A stretch of DNA of 64,000 nucleotides from Bacillus sp. A301a_S52 (GTDB lineage Bacteria; Bacillota; Bacilli; Bacillales; Salisediminibacteriaceae), in contig JABXYP010000001.1 of assembly GCA_024701455.1 (NCBI GenBank), positions 1,678,001 to 1,742,000 of the forward strand, written 5' to 3'. Made by a program: the position numbers and the translations under genes. The notes under the pieces were generated by a model, which saw only the letters and a program-made list of their open reading frames with translations, ran no database searches and had not been told where the DNA came from. Numbering within the stretch: position 1 is the first letter of the stretch; the number at the start of each line of letters is the position of its first letter. Of the stretch, positions 7,571-17,322 are shown in pieces.

Positions 7571-8389
7571 ATGACGTGTCAAAAATGTGACCATGAGGTA
7601 AAGACTGAGGACAAATTTTGTACGAATTGTGGTGAATCACTTGAGGGGAATGAAGGAGTAGATCGTTCTTTTGAAGCTTTGGAAAAAGAAGAAACAGCTG
7701 CAACTACAGCTGAAAGCGATGATGTTGTTGAAGCTTCGGTTGAGGAGTCAACGAGTAGTAAACAAGCAAACGAATATGTAGAAAAAACAAAAGAAACAGC
7801 GGCAAACTATTGGAACTTCTTTTTGCAATCGCTCAAGTCACCACTGGCACGAAGTGTAGAAAACCGCCCGAGTGATTTCATTTTCGGCTACATTAATATT
7901 GCTGTTTATGCATTATTATTCGCATTAAGTAGTTATTTGGTTAATCGTTCTAACGCATATATGTCATCAAATGTAAGTTTTGTTGACTATTTCATCCAGC
8001 CATTTTTCTATCTTATTATATCATCATTAGTGGTAGCTGCTTTATTATTCGCTGTTTTAAAATTTGTGATGAAAGCAGAAACGATTTCTTTTCACGATGT
8101 GGTGGCTCGCTATGGCACTCTTTATACAGTCATAATAGTAGTAACTGCCGCTTATTTTGTCCTTAATTTAACTGGTATGTTACAGTTAATCCTGATTTTG
8201 GATATGCTTATTACGATTGGACTATATATGGCGGCGATTGTTGCATTACTTACATTACGAGATGAAACGAAAGTAAGCTTTGATCCAATTTTTGCAGTGA
8301 TAATCGTGTTTGCTGGTTATGCTATATTTGAAACACTCACAATTGATTTATACGCTGATATGTTTCTGAGAAATAACCCTTTCCTATAA
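7571..8389 (+). CDS. Zinc-ribbon membrane protein
   Basis: A 272-aa protein with an N-terminal zinc ribbon formed by two CxxC pairs (CQKC at 3-6, CTNC at 17-20), an acidic Ala/Glu/Thr-rich linker (about 25-75), and five or so hydrophobic segments from about residue 100 to the end, as in uncharacterised zinc-ribbon/YIP1-like proteins. GGGAGAGATTAG precedes the ATG. It is isolated between gene-poor DNA and a strong terminator. I cannot assign a function; a role in membrane organisation or stress is no more than a guess. Confidence 0.75.
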   Translation: MTCQKCDHEVKTEDKFCTNCGESLEGNEGVDRSFEALEKEETAATTAESDDVVEASVEESTSSKQANEYVEKTKETAANYWNFFLQSLKSPLARSVENRPSDFIFGYINIAVYALLFALSSYLVNRSNAYMSSNVSFVDYFIQPFFYLIISSLVVAALLFAVLKFVMKAETISFHDVVARYGTLYTVIIVVTAAYFVLNLTGMLQLILILDMLITIGLYMAAIVALLTLRDETKVSFDPIFAVIIVFAGYAIFETLTIDLYADMFLRNNPFL

Positions 8390-8421
8390 ATATGCGTCTA
8401 TGAAAGCAAAACGTGACATAC

Positions 8422-8464
8422 AAATCACCTACCCCTTTAGAAGATTAAAGGGGTAGGTGATTTT
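8422..8464 (+). terminator. Terminator of the zinc-ribbon gene
   Basis: 18-bp near-perfect stem AAATCACCTACCCCTTTA with its complement ending GGTGATTTT around a short loop. Confidence 0.9.
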
Positions 8465-8523
8465 CGTGTGCTACGGCAAAGAGGAGTAGATTTAAATATG
8501 TGGTTATCACTACATATTTATCT

Positions 8524-8742
8524 TTAGTTAACGTTTGTGGATGCTTTAACTTGTTTTGCCGCCTTTTTTGTGCTGACACCTATTATTAGATCCTCGATTT
8601 GCGAAAGCAATTCAACGGCCTTACTTCGGTTTTGATGATAAGTAGAGTCATCGACGATTAACATGCGATCTCGATTTTCCAATGTTAAAGGTTGGGTATA
8701 CGTCTCAGTAAGGAGTTCTATGACAAATGATGGGATTTTTTA
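8524..8742 (-). pseudogene. IS4-family transposase fragment
   Basis: The - strand frame between an in-frame stop (8740-8742) and the TAA at 8524-8526 reads SFVIELLTETYTQPLTLENR, DRMLIVDDSTYHQNRSKAVE, LLSQIEDL. The block LIVDDS-x-NRSK-x-VELL is the first catalytic-Asp region of a group of IS4-type DDE transposases. There is no start codon, no other catalytic region and no visible terminal repeats. It is a decayed internal fragment of a once larger gene. Confidence 0.7.
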
Positions 8743-8907
8743 CTTGCTGTACGTTTTCATGTCGCCGATTGGAAGTTAAAAGCTACTTCCGTTACTTAAC
8801 CGAGAGTGACATTCACTCGTTGGACAAGTTTGATAAGGTCAGATACACTTCTTAATAAAAGCTGGGAAAGATTTATTCCTATCATTTACATATGGAGGAG
8901 GGATAAC

Positions 8908-9591
8908 ATGGATATGAAAATCTACATTGTAGAAGATGATAACCACCTTTTAGATGCATTAACAAAAAGCTTGAGAAATTGGTCGTATGGTGTTTCAAGT
9001 CCATCTACGTTTGAAAATATCATTGAAGATTTTTTACTAATTAAACCACACTTAGTTATTTTGGATATACAGCTTCCAAAATATGATGGGTTTCATTGGT
9101 GTAGAGAAATTCGAGCAATATCTAACGTTCCAATCGTGTTTCTCTCCTCAAGAGATCACCCGATGGATATGATTATGGCCATGAATATCGGAGCAGATGA
9201 TTATGTCCAAAAACCGTTTAATATAGATATCTTATTGGCAAAGCTTCAAGCTATTCTACGTCGCACATATGCGTATGAAGAAAGAGTTAAAGACGTTATC
9301 GAATGGAATGAAGCGTTGATAGATATGAAGCGTGGCGTTATTCAGAAGGGGGGAAAAGAGGTAGACTTAACCAAAAACGAGTTCTTTATTTTAACGTCAC
9401 TTGTTAAAGCAAACAATGAAATAATCTCACGTCATGAACTGATGCGAATGCTTTGGGAGGATGACCAATTTATCAATGATAATACTCTCACGGCAAATAT
9501 GGCCCGTTTAAGACAGAAGCTTTCCGTATTAGGGATTTCAGAAGCTATTGTAACTAAAAAAGGGCTTGGATATTTGGCAACCACTCTATAG
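8908..9591 (+). CDS. yxdJ: OmpR-family response regulator, YxdJ/BceR type
   Basis: A 227-aa regulator with a receiver domain (1-115; phosphoacceptor Asp 53 in VILDIQLP, Lys 102 in DDYVQKPF) and a winged-helix DNA-binding domain (about 130-227). The ATG at 8908 follows GGAGGAGGGATAAC; the longer open frame is unlikely. It starts a five-gene set in the order regulator, sensor, ABC ATPase, ABC permease and YxeA-like protein, as in B. subtilis yxdJKLM-yxeA. Such modules detect cationic antimicrobial peptides by flux through the transporter. It probably controls the downstream ABC genes through an inverted repeat at 10685-10710. Confidence 0.88.
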   Translation: MDMKIYIVEDDNHLLDALTKSLRNWSYGVSSPSTFENIIEDFLLIKPHLVILDIQLPKYDGFHWCREIRAISNVPIVFLSSRDHPMDMIMAMNIGADDYVQKPFNIDILLAKLQAILRRTYAYEERVKDVIEWNEALIDMKRGVIQKGGKEVDLTKNEFFILTSLVKANNEIISRHELMRMLWEDDQFINDNTLTANMARLRQKLSVLGISEAIVTKKGLGYLATTL

Positions 9592-9604
9592 GGGGATTGA
9601 CATC

Positions 9605-10645
9605 ATGTTTTTGCAGTACGTTTTACATAAAAAAAGCTGGATAGCGATCATTATCGTCTTGCTATTTTTGATGAATGGGATAATTCTCTTCGACTATGGA
9701 ATTACAGTAAATATATTTTCCCTCACGTATCTTAATGTATTATTTCTATTGACGTTTATGGTGTTTTTTATTTGGCGCTACAAAAAGGAAACATCGTACA
9801 TACATAAACTTCAAACTATTACAGAGGAATTACAGGATAATTGGAGGGAGTCATTACCACAACCTTCTTCTCTTTTTCCCGATGAAGCGATAGACGAGCT
9901 GCTATGGAAGGTAGATGACTTTTACAGAAAGAATATAAGTGAATTAAAAAAAGCCCTAGTAATAGAAAATGATTATGTTACTTCTTGGATTCATGAGATA
10001 AAAGCGCCACTCACAGCAATGAAAGTGACATTGGATGCCCATCGTAAGAATGATTTCATGCAAAAAATTGAAAGCAATTGGTTACGATTGCACTTATTAA
10101 TTGATAGGCAATTATATATTACCCGATTATCAATGCTGGAATCTGATTACACAATGGAATTAATTCAATTAGATCACCTACTAAGCGAAGAAGTTCGTGA
10201 TTTGGCAGCGTGGTGCATGGAAAAAAATATTGCCGTAGATATACAAAACGAAGAAGAAAGAAAGGTTTTTACTGACAGAAAGTGGTGTAGATTTATTATT
10301 CGCCAGGTTTTAACGAATGCTATCAAGTATAGTCCTCATGGTGGAACCATTGTGATGGGCATTGATAAAGCGGAGAAAGGCAATATTATCTTGCGTATTC
10401 AAGATGAAGGGCCAGGAATTCAAGCACATGACTTGCCACGAGTTTTTGATAAAGGTTTTACAGGGGAAAACGGGAGAATTCAAAATTCCGCAACGGGATT
10501 AGGGTTATATTTAGCTCGGGAGGCTGCCAATAAACTTCACATCACTTTTGATATAACATCAACGTTTGGTCAAGGAACTAGTGTGTATATGGTATTCTCT
10601 GTCAAAGACAAGAATGAATCTATTAGACGAAATGCATTACGTTAG
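9605..10645 (+). CDS. yxdK: Intramembrane-sensing histidine kinase, YxdK/BceS type
   Basis: A 346-aa kinase with two membrane helices (about 12-32 and 38-57) separated by only a few residues, so it has almost no extracellular domain; this is typical of BceS-like kinases that sense through their partner transporter. The phosphoacceptor is His 130 in WIHEIKAPLTAMK, and the ATPase domain carries NAIKYS, DEGPGI and GLGLYLA. The ATG at 9605 follows GGGGGATTG; the regulator's stop is 11 bp upstream. A terminator after the gene separates it from the ABC pair. Confidence 0.88.
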   Translation: MFLQYVLHKKSWIAIIIVLLFLMNGIILFDYGITVNIFSLTYLNVLFLLTFMVFFIWRYKKETSYIHKLQTITEELQDNWRESLPQPSSLFPDEAIDELLWKVDDFYRKNISELKKALVIENDYVTSWIHEIKAPLTAMKVTLDAHRKNDFMQKIESNWLRLHLLIDRQLYITRLSMLESDYTMELIQLDHLLSEEVRDLAAWCMEKNIAVDIQNEEERKVFTDRKWCRFIIRQVLTNAIKYSPHGGTIVMGIDKAEKGNIILRIQDEGPGIQAHDLPRVFDKGFTGENGRIQNSATGLGLYLAREAANKLHITFDITSTFGQGTSVYMVFSVKDKNESIRRNALR

Positions 10646-10648
10646 CTT

Positions 10649-10682
10649 ACAGCCAGGAAAGTTATTCCTGAGCTGTTTTTTT
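10649..10682 (+). terminator. Terminator after the kinase gene
   Basis: ACAGC-c-AGGAA pairs with TTCCT-ga-GCTGT, followed by seven T residues. It splits the sensor pair from the ABC genes. Confidence 0.8.
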
Positions 10683-10684
10683 AG

Positions 10685-10710
10685 CTAATGTGATAAAAAT
10701 ATCACATTAG
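10685..10710. promoter_or_regulatory. 11-bp perfect inverted repeat upstream of the ABC genes
   Basis: CTAATGTGATA and TATCACATTAG flank a 4-nt spacer (aaaa). The 4-nt spacing resembles the inverted-repeat operators described for BceR-like regulators, though the half-sites differ. A second palindrome GACAATTGTC follows at 10715-10724. Both lie 75-115 bp before the ATPase gene. Confidence 0.55.
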
Positions 10711-10800
10711 ACTGGACAATTGTCACCTAAAGCAAACGACGAGCATGCTAGGTGAGAATTATAATGATAACAACACGACTGAAGAAAGGAGCTTTAAAAA

Positions 10801-11577
10801 ATGAAGCTAACACATGCACAAAAAACAGTATTACATGCACAAGGAGTTAATAAATCTTACGGAGTGAAGGGAAATACGCAGAAAGTATTAAAGGATGTAA
10901 ATCTCCGCGTCACACAAGGGGAATTTCTCGGAATTATGGGACCATCTGGTTCAGGGAAGACAACACTTTTAAATACATTAGCAACAATTGATCGTGCTTC
11001 TGAGGGGAAGATCATGATTAATGAGAATGACGTATCTAGAATGAAGGACAAAGACTTATCAAAAGTGCGTAGAGCTAATTTAGGTTTTATCTTTCAGGAC
11101 TACAATTTACTAGATACCTTAACGGTAAAGGAAAATATCCTTCTACCCATTTCATTAATGAAGATGACAAAAAAGGATGTAGAAAAGGAGTTTCAAGATA
11201 TTGCAGATAGTTTAAAGATCAAAGAATTGGCTAATAAATATCCATCTGAAATATCTGGCGGTCAAAAACAACGCACTTCTGCCGCAAGGGCATTAATTCA
11301 TAAACCATCGATTGTATTCGCTGATGAGCCCACCGGAGCATTAGACTCAAAAGCGGCTACTTCGTTATTAGAGAACTTAAATGATATTAACGAAAAGCGT
11401 CAAGTAACGATTGTCATGGTAACGCATGATCCAGTGGCAGCTAGTTATTGCAATCGAGTAGTTTTTTTGAAGGATGGAAAGATTTTCTCCGAGTTGTACC
11501 GTGGGGTTAAAACAAGAGAAGTTTTCTTTAAAGACATCATGGATGTGCAAGTAGTGCTTGGAGGAGGTCACGAATGA
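10801..11577 (+). CDS. yxdL: Peptide-detoxification ABC ATPase, YxdL/BceA type
   Basis: A 258-aa ATPase of the MacB/BceA group: Walker [10 protein letters not shown] at 47-55, signature ISGGQ at 151-155, Walker B IVFADE at 171-176, His in VTHD. AAGGAGCTTTAAAA precedes the ATG. It overlaps the permease gene by 4 bp (ATGA), so the two are translationally coupled. Together they would form a transporter that removes antimicrobial peptides from the membrane and drives signalling by the linked kinase. The peptide recognised cannot be read from the sequence. Confidence 0.9.
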   Translation: MKLTHAQKTVLHAQGVNKSYGVKGNTQKVLKDVNLRVTQGEFLGIMGPSGSGKTTLLNTLATIDRASEGKIMINENDVSRMKDKDLSKVRRANLGFIFQDYNLLDTLTVKENILLPISLMKMTKKDVEKEFQDIADSLKIKELANKYPSEISGGQKQRTSAARALIHKPSIVFADEPTGALDSKAATSLLENLNDINEKRQVTIVMVTHDPVAASYCNRVVFLKDGKIFSELYRGVKTREVFFKDIMDVQVVLGGGHE

Positions 11578-13490
11578 ATGCCAATAAGTTATTTTTTCGT
11601 AGTATTCGAAAAAATATAAGGATGTATTATCTTTATTTTTTTTCCATGATCTTTAGCATTAGTTTGTATTATATCTTTGCTACATTGCAGCAGGATCCAT
11701 CTATTGACCAAATGTCGGATTTGGCAGATGGATTTAACAATGCTTTTCAAGCTGCGGGAGTTCTATTGATTGGTATCATTATTGTCTTCACAATTTATGC
11801 GAATAGCATCTTTTTGAGACGACGCAGTCAAGAAATAGGATTATATCAGATGATAGGTCTTCCAAAGTCATGGATCATTCGCTTTCTTGTCTTGGAAAAT
11901 GTATTACTTGGATTTGGATCTTTATTATTAGGTATGCTCGTAGGTGCTATTCTGTCTCGATTCTTTTTAATCATTTTATTGAACCTCATTGGGATAGAGG
12001 ATGTAGTGGGATTGCCATTCTCGATCTACGCTACGATTCAAACAGTAATAGTTTTTACAGGGTTAATTGTAATATCTCTTGTGCAAATTATCCGAATGAT
12101 AACAAGTAATAAACTTGTGGATTTATTTAGTGCAGAGAACAGAAAAGATAGCATCGAAGCATCAAATCCTATTACATCTGGATTACTAGGTATTTGTAGC
12201 TTAGGGCTAATCGGATTTGGATACTACCTTTCAACACGAATGCTAGAAAACACGGATTTATTATTATTGATGATTTTACTCGTGCTACTTATGACGATTT
12301 CAGGAACCTATCTATTATTTCGGGTAACAATCAGTTGGATATTTCATTTAGTTAGAAAGCGAAAAAACGGACAGCTTGGTTTAGAAAATAGTCTGTCGAT
12401 TGCGCCACTCATGCATCGGCTGAAGGGAAATGCAAATTCACTAACTTTAATTACTGTTTTATCTGCTATGACAATTACGATGGTTTCGCTGTCCTATTCT
12501 TTATATTATTCGTTGGAGAAAGATACAAGGCTTGCTATGCCATTTGATTTTGTAATAGAAAATTTGGAAGAAGAAACTGAGTCTTTTTTGATGCACTTAG
12601 AAGATGAAGGAATCACTTTTGACTATAGTCAAATAGAGGCACTAAGGCTTCAAGGACGAGTTTCTGAATCGACTAGTTTAGAAGGGGGAGAACAAGCAAT
12701 TATGCTCCTTCCAGCTGAGCAGATGCAGAAAGCTGGAATGGATGTTAATGTTCCAATTAATGGGGAAGCGATTCTGTATAATTCTCGTGCGGTGATAGAA
12801 GGAGAAGAGGGAGACTATCCGAAATCAGTAGAATTTAGTGGCACAGAGGATGTTGAAACACTTCTCATCTTGGAGAGTGTGCTCGAGAATCTCATTAATG
12901 TCACTTTTCATGGTCAACAGCTCTTGATATCTGAAGAAATGATAGGTATTTACAGTGATGTATTAGACGAAGAAGCTGATCTAGAACATACTTTTTTTGA
13001 CACTATCACGATAGAAGATCCTGCCGATCTTGAACGAGCATCAGCATTATACAATAAGTTGGAAGCTGATTTATTGATGACAGACTATTATACCATGTAT
13101 CAAAACGCCCTACAGATGAATGGATTAATCATATTTGTGACTGCCTTTTTAGGCCTTGTCTTTTTAGTATCGACTGGCAGTATCCTTTATTTTAAACAAA
13201 TGACAGAAGGAGAACAAGAAAGGAAGTATTTTAAGACGTTGCGTCAGCTAGGATTTAGTGAGCCTGAATTAATGAAAGGGATTATCAGGAAGCAGTTGCT
13301 CGTCTATCTCGTTCCATTAATAATTGGGGTTATCCATGCTACATTTGCATTGAATGTTGGTTCCCTTATGGTTATTTCAAGTATGTTTATACCTTCCGTT
13401 ATTGGTATGAGTGTCTATGCAACAATCTATTTACTATTTGCCTTTTTAACGGTAAATTACTATCGAAATCTAATAAAAAATGTCATGTGA
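11574..13490 (+). CDS. yxdM: Peptide-detoxification ABC permease, YxdM/BceB type
   Basis: A 638-aa FtsX-like permease with ten predicted membrane helices: one near the N-terminus, three in the first FtsX block (about 55-185), further pairs around 200-250 and 285-310, and three at the C-terminus. A large acidic extracellular domain (about 315-505) lies between helices 7 and 8, the part that sets peptide specificity in this family. It is coupled to the ATPase gene by a 4-bp overlap and followed 12 bp later by the yxeA-like gene. The extracellular domain is very Glu-rich, fitting a cationic ligand or a saline habitat. Confidence 0.9.
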   Translation: MNANKLFFRSIRKNIRMYYLYFFSMIFSISLYYIFATLQQDPSIDQMSDLADGFNNAFQAAGVLLIGIIIVFTIYANSIFLRRRSQEIGLYQMIGLPKSWIIRFLVLENVLLGFGSLLLGMLVGAILSRFFLIILLNLIGIEDVVGLPFSIYATIQTVIVFTGLIVISLVQIIRMITSNKLVDLFSAENRKDSIEASNPITSGLLGICSLGLIGFGYYLSTRMLENTDLLLLMILLVLLMTISGTYLLFRVTISWIFHLVRKRKNGQLGLENSLSIAPLMHRLKGNANSLTLITVLSAMTITMVSLSYSLYYSLEKDTRLAMPFDFVIENLEEETESFLMHLEDEGITFDYSQIEALRLQGRVSESTSLEGGEQAIMLLPAEQMQKAGMDVNVPINGEAILYNSRAVIEGEEGDYPKSVEFSGTEDVETLLILESVLENLINVTFHGQQLLISEEMIGIYSDVLDEEADLEHTFFDTITIEDPADLERASALYNKLEADLLMTDYYTMYQNALQMNGLIIFVTAFLGLVFLVSTGSILYFKQMTEGEQERKYFKTLRQLGFSEPELMKGIIRKQLLVYLVPLIIGVIHATFALNVGSLMVISSMFIPSVIGMSVYATIYLLFAFLTVNYYRNLIKNVM

Positions 13491-13502
13491 GAGGAGAACG
13501 AA

Positions 13503-13826
13503 ATGAAAAAATTACTTATTGCTATTGTTGGTTTAATCGTCATATCGGTTGGGGGATATATCGTATTTCAAGAAACGGTAGATCGCTTTAACCCTCTACT
13601 AACGAAAGAGTATGTGTATGTTGAACTAACGGATCCCCCTAAAGATGATAACGGAAGGTTCCGTTATCAGTTAACCGGGATGAATCAAGACGGAGATAGT
13701 AAAAATGTGTCTTTTACTACTAGTACGGTTTTGGATGAGGGAACGTATTTAAAAGTACTAGCGAAAGGTGCATACACTGAGGAGTGGGAAATGATTAAGC
13801 AAGAGGATCTCCCGGTAGACTTATAA
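13503..13826 (+). CDS. yxeA: YxeA-like DUF1093 exported protein
   Basis: A 107-aa protein with an N-terminal signal or anchor (KKLLIAIVGLIVISVGGYIV) and a small DUF1093 beta domain ending LKVLAKGAYTEEWEMI. AGAGGAGAACGAA precedes the ATG. It closes the yxdJKLM-yxeA-like set, and the position is conserved in B. subtilis. The family has no established biochemical role; it is probably a secreted or surface protein co-induced with the peptide transporter. Confidence 0.85.
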   Translation: MKKLLIAIVGLIVISVGGYIVFQETVDRFNPLLTKEYVYVELTDPPKDDNGRFRYQLTGMNQDGDSKNVSFTTSTVLDEGTYLKVLAKGAYTEEWEMIKQEDLPVDL

Positions 13827-14420
13827 ACTCAACTTTCGGACATGAATAACAACCTTTCCCCCTAATGTAAAGGGATATATCGTAGGGAATCTATCGTTAA
13901 ATAGTTGGGGTTCGTTTAATTATGCAACGACATGGAGAGGATACTCTGTTACTACCTTGTTGCTTCAACGAAGGTGTCCATTGTGGCAGTGTAAAGATAA
14001 AACGTAATGGAAAATACAGAAGCAGATAAAGGTATCTTTGTCGTGATTGCGGAAAGTCTTTTAATGATCTAAAAAACACCCCTATATCGGGAACTCGTTA
14101 CCTTGGGAAGTGGTCTCCCTACTTTCAGTTAATGATTGAGGGATATAGCTTGTTATGCACAGATACAGCCACAAACTATAAGAAGTAGCTACCATAAGAG
14201 ATTGAAGGACTGGATGCAATGGTTCCAAGGTGTGGCAACAAAATATTTAGACAACTACCTTTACTGGTTCAATTTCTTTAACAGAGCAAGAAAATGGCGA
14301 CCAAGGAGAGAGTAAATCAAATGCTTTTATGGGCGTGTCAGAAACCTAATTTAATTACAGTTAAATATTTACGAGAGGTATAAAAACAGTCATATCCATC
14401 GGATACGGCGTTACAGGGTT
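13827..14420. other. Intergenic region occupied by an IS1595-type remnant
   Basis: 594 bp between the yxeA-like gene and the PepSY gene, largely filled by the broken transposase described at 13933-14315. No intact gene and no clear terminal inverted repeats are seen. Confidence 0.7.
13933..14315 (+). pseudogene. IS1595-family transposase, degenerate
   Basis: One frame reads CFNEGVHCGSVKIKRNGKYR, an in-frame TAA, then RYLCRDCGKSFNDLKNTPIS and YFQLMIEGYSL. The zinc-ribbon-like cysteines and the CGxxxxKRNGKYR block are typical of the IS1595 N-terminus. After stops near 14188 a different frame gives the C-terminal part LKDWMQWFQGVATKYLDNYL, YWFNFFNRARKW, ending at the TAA at 14313-14315. The central catalytic part is missing, so the element lost a large internal segment and cannot move by itself. 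Confidence 0.75.
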
Positions 14421-14747
14421 CTAATCAAGCGCTCCCTTTACTATTTCTCCTGTATTTGCATTAACATACACTTCGTATTTCACGCCCTGAGGAGTCAATA
14501 TTTCTATCTCCCAAACTAGTATGCCTTGTTCGGTATCTAGTACCACATCAACCACTTTTCCAGGTAAACGTTCTAATGTAATATTTATTGCTTCTTGTGC
14601 AGATATTTTACGCTGCATTTGGTATAAATCTCTTTTAATGATATAACTATTCCAAGCATTTCGATTCATATTTCCGTAAGATGGAGACTGGTCATAAACA
14701 CTTTGAAATTGATAATTGTATGGATATGAATTGTTCTGATAATACAT
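14421..14747 (-). CDS. PepSY-domain protein
   Basis: A 108-aa protein with a Tyr/Asn/Gln-rich N-terminus (MYYQNNSYPYNYQFQSVYD) followed by a PepSY-type domain (about 45-108) with AINITLERLPGKVVDVVLDT and the ending VYVNANTGEIVKG. The ATG at 14747 is chosen because AAGAAAGGGGGAAAA is directly upstream; the 40 further open codons read through that ribosome site and look non-coding. No signal peptide is visible, so it is probably cytoplasmic or spore-associated. PepSY domains can inhibit proteases or modulate partners; the role here is unknown. Confidence 0.8.
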   Translation of the reverse strand: MYYQNNSYPYNYQFQSVYDQSPSYGNMNRNAWNSYIIKRDLYQMQRKISAQEAINITLERLPGKVVDVVLDTEQGILVWEIEILTPQGVKYEVYVNANTGEIVKGALD

Positions 14748-14948
14748 TTTTCCCCCTTTCTTCAAACACCTATATTCAATTCTCATCATATTCAAATGCC
14801 TATTATGTGTTCTTAGACCGAAGCTTACTTGCTTGGGATTCCCCTGGAGAAAACATGACTTTTTCATTAATATGGTCTACCAGATAATAAACATATAGCA
14901 AGGAGGCCGGTTTTTTTGATATGTTAAAGGAGAAGGAGAGGAATACGA

Positions 14949-15848
14949 ATGTCATTAAAATTAACAAACGTTTCAAAAATATATAATGATACGGTTGCAG
15001 TTGATAATCTTACATTACATATTGAAAAAAATCAGATGTTTGGCGTACTAGGGGCGAATGGTGCTGGCAAAACAACGACGTTTCGGATGATTCTAGGCTT
15101 AATTCACCAAACAGAAGGTGAGATAACATGGAAAGGACAACCCTTAAACTACCATACTAGTCATTTAATTGGGTACTTGCCGGAAGAGAGAGGCTTATAT
15201 CCAAAGCTGACGGTTAAGCAGCAGCTAATATACTTGGGTAGATTAAAAGGAATGAAAAAACATGCAATCTTATTAGAGCTTGAAAAATGGATCGATAAGT
15301 TTAAAATCAGCGGCTATATTAACAAAAAGGTTGGTGAGCTGTCAAAAGGTAATCAACAGAAAGTGCAATTTATAACATCAGTTATTCATTCTCCTGAATT
15401 ACTTATTCTGGATGAGCCTTTTAGTGGTTTAGATCCTCTTAATGTTGAACTATTAAAAAATGCTGTGAAGGAATTAAAAGAAGAAGGTAAAACAATTTTA
15501 TTTTCCTCACATAGAATGGAACATGTTGAGGAGCTATGTGAAAACCTCTGTATTCTTCATGATGGAAAACCAGTTGTTTCAGGCCATTTGCTAGATATTA
15601 AGCGGGATTTTGGTAAGAAAAATGTGGTCGTGTCAGCTGACTTTGATTTGTCTTTTTTGACAAAAATAGAGGGTGTGATTAATTGGAGAGTACATACTGG
15701 TGGTTTAGAATTACAGGTAGCAAGCGAGGAAGTATCGCAGAAACTATTTAAGCTTTTACAAGGACGCGGGTTTGTTCGGAAATTTCATCTGGAAGAGCCG
15801 TCATTACATGATATTTTTATTGAAAAGGCGGGAGCTTCTTATGAATAA
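14949..15848 (+). CDS. yhaQ: ABC exporter ATPase YhaQ (NatA-like)
   Basis: A 299-aa ATPase: Walker A GANGAGKTT at 35-43, signature LSKGNQQ, Walker B LLILDEPFSGLDP, His in FSSHRMEH. Its C-terminal domain is of the type in NatA-like drug or sodium exporters. GGAGAAGGAGAGG precedes the ATG. It overlaps yhaP by 8 bp. In B. subtilis yhaQP stand in the same place before yhaO. Sodium or toxic-compound export is suggested by similarity to NatAB, not shown. Confidence 0.9.
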   Translation: MSLKLTNVSKIYNDTVAVDNLTLHIEKNQMFGVLGANGAGKTTTFRMILGLIHQTEGEITWKGQPLNYHTSHLIGYLPEERGLYPKLTVKQQLIYLGRLKGMKKHAILLELEKWIDKFKISGYINKKVGELSKGNQQKVQFITSVIHSPELLILDEPFSGLDPLNVELLKNAVKELKEEGKTILFSSHRMEHVEELCENLCILHDGKPVVSGHLLDIKRDFGKKNVVVSADFDLSFLTKIEGVINWRVHTGGLELQVASEEVSQKLFKLLQGRGFVRKFHLEEPSLHDIFIEKAGASYE

Positions 15849-17088
15849 GTTTTTCATTATTATGCTTCATACGTTTCGATACAAAGTGTTATCCAAATCT
15901 TTTATTTTTTCTACGCTTCTCACTTTATTTGTAGTAGGTGGTATTACGAACATCGATCGGATAATAGCATTAATTGAGGAGGAAGAAGTAGACAAAATTG
16001 CTGTCATTGCAGAGGAGGAAAAACTTTATTTAGAACTTGAAGAAGAGTCAACTGCATATGCAGAATACTATACTCTCGAAAAAATAGACTTAACAATCTC
16101 TCAAGCAGAACAGAAAGTGTTTGATGGGGAATGGGAGGGTCTTCTCATATTAACGTTGAACGAAGCTGGCCTTCCAGAAGCCAATTATCGTGCGATCACA
16201 ATGGCAGATCAAGGGACAGCTCATCAATTAGAACAGGCGCTGCAACTTGTAAAAGTAGCTAGGGCCACAGAGGAACTAGGAATCGACGAAACACAATTAG
16301 ATATCTTACATTCTCCTATAACATTCAATATAGAAGCAATAAGTGAAACAGCTAAAACAGAGACTGAACTAAATACAGCTCGATTTTTAGTTAATATTCT
16401 TGTTGTGGTTATTTATTTCTCTGTTATTGCTTACGGTAATATGATTGCCCTTGAAGTAGCAACTGAAAAGTCCTCACGCGTGATGGAAATTCTGATCTCA
16501 AGCGTCCATCCGGTCATTCAACTATTTGCTAAAATATCAGGGATTGCACTGTTAGGTATCGTGCAATTTTTACTTATATTGGTGGTAGGGGTGGCTTCAA
16601 TACGTGAGAACATCGTTTCAGGGGGAATTGTAAATGATCTCCTTTCAGTTGAAGAAGTACCTTTATCGATTCTTTTTTATGCCTTTATCTTTTTTGTATT
16701 AGGTTATTTATTTTACGCTACAATTTCTGCAGTACTTGGCTCTTTAGTAAGTCGTATTGAAGATGTTAACCAGTTAATTACACCACTTACACTCATTATT
16801 GTCGTGGCCTTTCTCATCTCTATGTTTGGCTTGACATCACCAGAGTCAACTATTGTGACGATCGCTTCGTATATTCCTTTTTTTACACCAATGGTCATGT
16901 TCCTTCGGTTTGGAATGTTAGATCTTCCTATGTGGGAAATGCTTTTAGGGATTAGCCTTTTAGTAATATCTATTACTGTTTTAGGCATTATTGGAGCTAG
17001 AATTTATAAAGGTGGTGTTCTTTTATATGGGAAGACGTCGTCTTTAAAAGACATTAAACAAGCATTGGTTTTGGGCAAAAAAAGATAA
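15841..17088 (+). CDS. yhaP: ABC exporter permease YhaP (NatB-like)
   Basis: A 415-aa ABC-2 type permease. Helix 1 is at about 15-35, a strongly acidic extracytoplasmic domain covers about 40-180, and five or six helices follow in the C-terminal half (about 180-400). The motif EVATEKSSRVMEILISSVHP is the conserved NatB/YhaP signature. The start is the ATG overlapping the yhaQ stop region. It partners YhaQ in a NatAB-like exporter. Confidence 0.9.
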   Translation: MNKFFIIMLHTFRYKVLSKSFIFSTLLTLFVVGGITNIDRIIALIEEEEVDKIAVIAEEEKLYLELEEESTAYAEYYTLEKIDLTISQAEQKVFDGEWEGLLILTLNEAGLPEANYRAITMADQGTAHQLEQALQLVKVARATEELGIDETQLDILHSPITFNIEAISETAKTETELNTARFLVNILVVVIYFSVIAYGNMIALEVATEKSSRVMEILISSVHPVIQLFAKISGIALLGIVQFLLILVVGVASIRENIVSGGIVNDLLSVEEVPLSILFYAFIFFVLGYLFYATISAVLGSLVSRIEDVNQLITPLTLIIVVAFLISMFGLTSPESTIVTIASYIPFFTPMVMFLRFGMLDLPMWEMLLGISLLVISITVLGIIGARIYKGGVLLYGKTSSLKDIKQALVLGKKR

Positions 17089-17322
17089 GACTATTTAGAG
17101 ATTAGTAAGACAAAGTGATACTTCTTACATGATAGTATGAGTGTGATAATTACCATGCTTTCAACTTTACGAAGGTTAGAATGGTCATGCGGGTCCAGTG
17201 CCAGTTGAATCATTATAATATAGAGTCGTTAAATGACGATAGAATACCGATGATCTTCTTCTCAATTTTATGTCACGTTTAGGCATGCGCTGAATAAACT
17301 GGGCAGAGAAGGAGGCGATATA

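Larger units (their letters stand above)
8390..8907. other. Intergenic region with terminator and transposase remnant
   Basis: 518 bp holding the terminator at 8422-8464, a - strand IS4-type transposase fragment (8524-8742) and the promoter region of the response-regulator gene. Nothing else is seen. Confidence 0.7.
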
